Origin: Sphingosinicella sp041916975
Lineage (GTDB): Bacteria > Pseudomonadota > Alphaproteobacteria > Sphingomonadales > Sphingomonadaceae
Direction: 5' to 3'
DNA length: 64,000 nucleotides
Assembly (NCBI RefSeq): GCF_041916975.1
Contig: NZ_JAYRYK010000001.1
Location: 2,914,001 to 2,978,000, forward strand
Position 1 is the stretch's first letter. Each line of letters starts with the position of its first letter. This document shows, one piece after another, positions 60,897 through 64,000 of this stretch. Under the pieces are notes generated by a model, which ran no database searches, had not been told where the DNA came from, and was given only the letters and a program-made list of their open reading frames with translations. The translations under genes and the position numbers were made by a program.

Positions 60897-62303
60897 ATGA
60901 AGCTTCTGAATTCCATCCGCATGGGCGGGCGCGAGATGCTTCCGCTCGTTGAGGGCGGCAAGGGCGTTTCGGCGACCAACCATGCCTCGTCGGGTGCGTG
61001 GGCTGCCGCGGGCGGGCTTGGCACCGTCTCGGCCGTGAATGCCGACAGCACGGATGCGCTCGGCAACATCATTCCGCAGATTTATCGCGGCCGCACACGC
61101 GGGGACCGCCACGAAGAATTGGTCGCCTACGGTATCGCAGGCGGCGTCGAGCAGGTCCGCCGCGCGCACGAGATCGCAGGCGGGCAGGGCGGCATCAACA
61201 TCAATGTGCTCTGGGAAATGGGCGGCGCACAGCGTATCCTCGAAGGCATATTGGAAGAGGCGAGCGATCTTGTCGACGGCATCACCTGCGGCGCGGGAAT
61301 GCCCTACAAGCTGAGCGAGATCGCCGCGCGGCATCGCACCTATTATTATCCGATCATCTCATCGGCCCGCGCCTTCCGCGCGCTCTGGAAGCGCGCCTAC
61401 AGCAAAGCACCCGAATGGCTCGGCGCCGTGGTCTACGAAGACCCTTGGCTCGCCGGTGGTCACAACGGCCTTTCGAACGCCGAAGACCCGCTCCACCCGC
61501 AGGACCCCTATCCGCGCGTCAAGGATCTGCGCGATACGATGCGCGAAGTCGGCATTTCCGACGACGTGCCGATCGTGATGGCGGGCGGCGTCTGGTATCT
61601 GCGCGAATGGGAAAACTGGATCGGCAATCCCGAACTCGGCACGATCGCCTTCCAGTTCGGTTCGCGGCCGCTTCTGACGCAAGAAAGCCCGATCCCGGAC
61701 GTGTGGAAGCGCAAGCTGACGACGCTGAACGAAGGCGACATCCTGCTGCAGGCGTTCTCGCCGACGGGCTTCTATTCGTCGGCCGTGAAGACGCCGTTCC
61801 TTGAAGGCCTGATCCACCGCTCCGAGCGGCAGATCGGCATTTCAACGGAACCGCACGACCACCGCACCCACCTGCTCGACGTCGGCGTGCCGGGCAACAA
61901 GCACTATTACGTCACGCGCGACGACCTGCTGCACGCGCGCGGCTGGCACGCGCAGGGCTATACCGAGGCGCTGAAGACGCCCGATGACACGCTGGTGTTC
62001 GAAACGCCCGCGATGGCGAAGACGGTGCGCAAGGATCAGGCGGACTGCATGGGCTGCCTTTCGCAGTGCCGCTTCAGCGCGTGGGCCGAGCACCTCGACA
62101 AGAACAGCACCGGGCGGCTCGCCGATCCGCGCTCCTTTTGCATCCAGAAGACGCTTCAGGACATCGCGCACGGCTCACCGCCCGAGGACAATCTCATGTT
62201 CGCCGGGCACAGCGCGCACCACTTCTCAACGGACCCGTTCTATTCGAACGGCTTCGTTCCCACGGTGAAGCAACTCGTCGAGCGCATTCAGACCGGCGAC
62301 TGA
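60897..62303 (+). CDS. Nitronate monooxygenase/NPD-type flavoprotein
   Basis: A 468-residue TIM-barrel FMN protein of the 2-nitropropane dioxygenase/nitronate monooxygenase superfamily: LVEGGKGVSATNHASSGAWAAAGGLGTVSA at the N-terminus and VPIVMAGGVWYLREWENWIG with a phosphate-binding loop. It has a C-terminal extension with DCMGCLSQC, four clustered Cys-containing positions unusual for the family. Oxidation of nitronate is a family-based guess. It ends 3 bp from the convergent lipoprotein gene. Confidence 0.82.
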   Translation: MKLLNSIRMGGREMLPLVEGGKGVSATNHASSGAWAAAGGLGTVSAVNADSTDALGNIIPQIYRGRTRGDRHEELVAYGIAGGVEQVRRAHEIAGGQGGININVLWEMGGAQRILEGILEEASDLVDGITCGAGMPYKLSEIAARHRTYYYPIISSARAFRALWKRAYSKAPEWLGAVVYEDPWLAGGHNGLSNAEDPLHPQDPYPRVKDLRDTMREVGISDDVPIVMAGGVWYLREWENWIGNPELGTIAFQFGSRPLLTQESPIPDVWKRKLTTLNEGDILLQAFSPTGFYSSAVKTPFLEGLIHRSERQIGISTEPHDHRTHLLDVGVPGNKHYYVTRDDLLHARGWHAQGYTEALKTPDDTLVFETPAMAKTVRKDQADCMGCLSQCRFSAWAEHLDKNSTGRLADPRSFCIQKTLQDIAHGSPPEDNLMFAGHSAHHFSTDPFYSNGFVPTVKQLVERIQTGD

Positions 62304-62306
62304 ACC

Positions 62307-62594
62307 TTACCGATCGCGACGGCAGCGATCGTATTCGCGTGAATCGCGCGGATAGCGATCACGGCAGTATTTCTTGCTGCCGCGCTTGCTGTCGCCGTCC
62401 GTTACCGCGCCGTAGATTGCGCCGGCCGCACCGCCTGCAACGGCGCCTTCCGTGGTGCTGACACCCGGAACCACTGCGCCCGCCGCCGCACCGACGCCCG
62501 CGCCGACAAGACCACTGTCGATCGTTCGGCTGCCCGTACAGGCGCCGAGCGCGAGCAATGCGCCTGAGCCGAGAATAATCAGAGACTTACGCAT
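62307..62594 (-). CDS. Glycine-zipper lipoprotein
   Basis: A 95-residue lipoprotein: lipobox LGAC (C19), then glycine-zipper motifs GAGVGAAAGAV and GAVAGGAAGAIYGA (about 32-65) that can span or insert in the outer membrane, and a basic Cys-containing tail YCRDRYP...YDRCRRDR. Similar to small 17-kDa surface antigen/OsmB-like proteins; function unknown. Confidence 0.8.
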   Translation of the reverse strand: MRKSLIILGSGALLALGACTGSRTIDSGLVGAGVGAAAGAVVPGVSTTEGAVAGGAAGAIYGAVTDGDSKRGSKKYCRDRYPRDSREYDRCRRDR

Positions 62595-62659
62595 GAAAAA
62601 TCTCCCACATAACGCCCCATCAAAGGGTCAACGCGGTGTGGGGGAAGCGGTTCCGCTTG

Positions 62660-63652
62660 TTAGAGCCAACCTTCGAGCACCTGATCGGGTGGGCGGTGCC
62701 CGTCCGCCCAGGCGCGGATGTTGGTGACGACCTTGTCGCCCATCGCCTGCCGCCCTTCGAAGGTCGCAGAGCCCATGTGGGGGAGCAGCGTCACATTATC
62801 GAGCGGAATGAGGCGCGGGTTGATGCGCGGTTCATCCTCGAACACATCGAGGCCGGCGCCCGCGATCACGCCCTTTTCGAGCGCGTCCGCCAGCGCATCC
62901 TCGTCTATGATCTCGCCGCGCGCGGTGTTGACGAGATAGGCTTCGGGGCCGAGCAGCGCGATGCGCCGCGCGTTGAAGAGGTGGCGCGTGTCGTCGGTGA
63001 GCGGGCAGTTGATGGAGACGATGTCCACCGCCTCGATCATCGCGTCGAGATCGTCCCAGTAGGTCGCGCCGAGCATTCCCTCCACCGTGTCCGCCAGAGG
63101 CCGGCGGTTGTGGTAGTGGATGCGCAGGCCAAAGGCGCGTGCCCGCGTCGCGATCGCCTGGCCGATGCGGCCCATGCCGATGATGCCGAGCTTCTTGCCG
63201 GTGATGCGGTGGCCATGCACGTCGCACGGCTTCCAGCCGTCCCACTTGCCCGAATAGAGCTGGCGGCTGCCTTCGGTGAGGCGACGCGGCACCGAGAGGA
63301 TCAGCGACATGGCAAGGTCGGCGGTATCGTCGGTGAGGACGCCGGGCGTGTTCGTCACCATGATGCCCTTGGCGCGCGCGGCGACGAGATCGATGTGATT
63401 GACGCCGGTGCCGTAGTTCGCGATCAGCTTCAGCCGCGGCGGCGCTGCGGCGATAAGCGCGGCGTCGATCGTGTCGGTAACGGTGGGCAGAAACACGTCG
63501 CAGTCCGCCATCGCGGCGGCGAGGTCGGCCTGTGACATCGCTCTGTCTTCAACGTTGAAAACGACATCGAACAGTTCGCTCATGCGCGCTTCAACCGGTT
63601 GCGGCAGGCGGCGCGTGACGACGACGCGCGGGCGGCGGGGGCGTTCTTCCAT
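62660..63652 (-). CDS. D-isomer 2-hydroxyacid dehydrogenase (GyaR/glyoxylate-hydroxypyruvate reductase-like)
   Basis: A 330-residue NAD(P)-dependent dehydrogenase. Cofactor motif GMGRIGQAIATRA; catalytic Arg in NTARGEIID; Glu in DVFEDEP; His in LLPHMGSAT. These identify the D-2-hydroxyacid dehydrogenase family, closest in feel to glyoxylate/hydroxypyruvate reductases. It is divergent from an SH3-domain protein, a pairing frequent in alphaproteobacteria. Confidence 0.9.
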   Translation of the reverse strand: MEERPRRPRVVVTRRLPQPVEARMSELFDVVFNVEDRAMSQADLAAAMADCDVFLPTVTDTIDAALIAAAPPRLKLIANYGTGVNHIDLVAARAKGIMVTNTPGVLTDDTADLAMSLILSVPRRLTEGSRQLYSGKWDGWKPCDVHGHRITGKKLGIIGMGRIGQAIATRARAFGLRIHYHNRRPLADTVEGMLGATYWDDLDAMIEAVDIVSINCPLTDDTRHLFNARRIALLGPEAYLVNTARGEIIDEDALADALEKGVIAGAGLDVFEDEPRINPRLIPLDNVTLLPHMGSATFEGRQAMGDKVVTNIRAWADGHRPPDQVLEGWL

Positions 63653-63744
63653 GTGTCGTGGCTAGGATCGCCTCGCACCCGCGTCAAGGCCGAGAGAGCA
63701 AGCGAGGCGCTTGCATGGCGGGGCGGATTCGATTCAATAGCGGC

Positions 63745-64000
63745 ATGAAACGCATCATCGCCCTGCTGCTCGCCGCCGCTTTTGCGGGAACGCCCGCCGC
63801 GGCGCAGGATTCGGACGCCACCAAGGGACTTTCCGGCCTGCCGACGCCGCGCTGGGTTTCGATCGCCTCGGGCGAGGCAAACATGCGCGCCGGGCCGGGC
63901 GAGGCCTATCCGGTGACGTGGACCTACAAGCGCAAGGGGCTTCCCGTGGAGGTGATCCGCGAATGGGGCATCTGGCGGCAAATCCGCGATCCGGACGGCG
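63745..64000 (+). CDS. Exported SH3-domain protein, N-terminal part
   Basis: The gene is cut by the window end; 85 codons are visible. A signal peptide ends near AAAQDS (about 21); a bacterial SH3 domain begins ASGEANMRAGPGEAYPVTWTYKRKGLPVEVI. Such proteins bind cell-wall or periplasmic partners. The start ATG 63745 gives a standard signal peptide; a GTG/TTG earlier is possible but not needed. Confidence 0.82.
   Translation, partial: MKRIIALLLAAAFAGTPAAAQDSDATKGLSGLPTPRWVSIASGEANMRAGPGEAYPVTWTYKRKGLPVEVIREWGIWRQIRDPDG

Overview
This 64-kb window is GC-rich, densely packed bacterial chromosome. Gene content points to an alphaproteobacterium, most likely Sphingomonadales. The indicators are a rimP-nusA-ylxR-infB-rbfA cluster with a YlxR/L7Ae-like fusion, a hemC-hemD-mitofilin-like block divergent from tsaD-gpsA, a tiny SDHAF4-like (DUF1674) gene, a PEP-CTERM protein, and a glycine-rich double cold-shock-domain protein. 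Taxonomy is inferred from protein families only. I see no rRNA, tRNA, CRISPR array, transposase or prophage. Almost everything is chromosomal core or lineage-specific accessory DNA.

Layout, 1-16 kb: the 5' part of alanine dehydrogenase divergent from an Lrp-type regulator; kup; a GFA-family protein; a DUF885 peptidase divergent from a GPH-type MFS transporter; a cold-shock protein convergent with a YjhX-like protein; an ArsR-SRPBCC pair; a PAS protein; and a tyrosine/homogentisate catabolic operon (hppD-hmgA-M20 peptidase-FAH hydrolase) divergent from a MarR regulator, with a perfect 16-bp palindrome between them. 15.4-27 kb: yggT-folD-marC; a surface-glycan locus (an STT3-like GT-C protein divergent from GT2-GtrA-GT87); argG; a periplasmic EF-hand protein; a small four-Cys protein; and a subtilase with a C-terminal barrel-like region. 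26.5-36 kb: a HAD phosphatase and dapD on the plus strand, then a long minus-strand block of rpoN, lptB, lptA, lptC, an RNase D-like exonuclease, terC, a mitofilin-like gene, hemD and hemC.

36-50 kb: tsaD-gpsA; a trypsin-like PEP-CTERM protease behind a good sigma-54 (-24/-12) promoter match; a 44-codon SDHAF4-like gene; an SDR; htpX; rsmB-rpe-heparinase-like-purH; a secreted protein bracketed by two related stem-loop repeats; trmB; an enoyl-CoA hydratase-like gene; and a PQQ-type sugar dehydrogenase lipoprotein. 50-61 kb: the translation/transcription superoperon rimP-nusA-ylxR-infB-rbfA-tdk-(DUF6491)-truB-rpsO-pnp. 61-64 kb: a nitronate monooxygenase-like flavoprotein, a glycine-zipper lipoprotein, a 2-hydroxyacid dehydrogenase, and the 5' part of an SH3-domain exported protein.

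Many neighbouring genes overlap by ATGA/GTGA or a single base, suggesting translational coupling. Most convergent pairs overlap at their 3' ends or lie within 4 bp, leaving no room for intrinsic terminators. No intergenic stretch exceeds about 300 bp. The most interesting points are not a large new gene system but compact regulatory architecture: a terminator whose 5' arm encodes the last conserved residues of the SDHAF4-like protein; a pair of co-varying stem-loop repeats placed exactly at stop codons; a sigma-54 promoter on a PEP-CTERM gene; and several palindromic operators between divergent regulator/target pairs.
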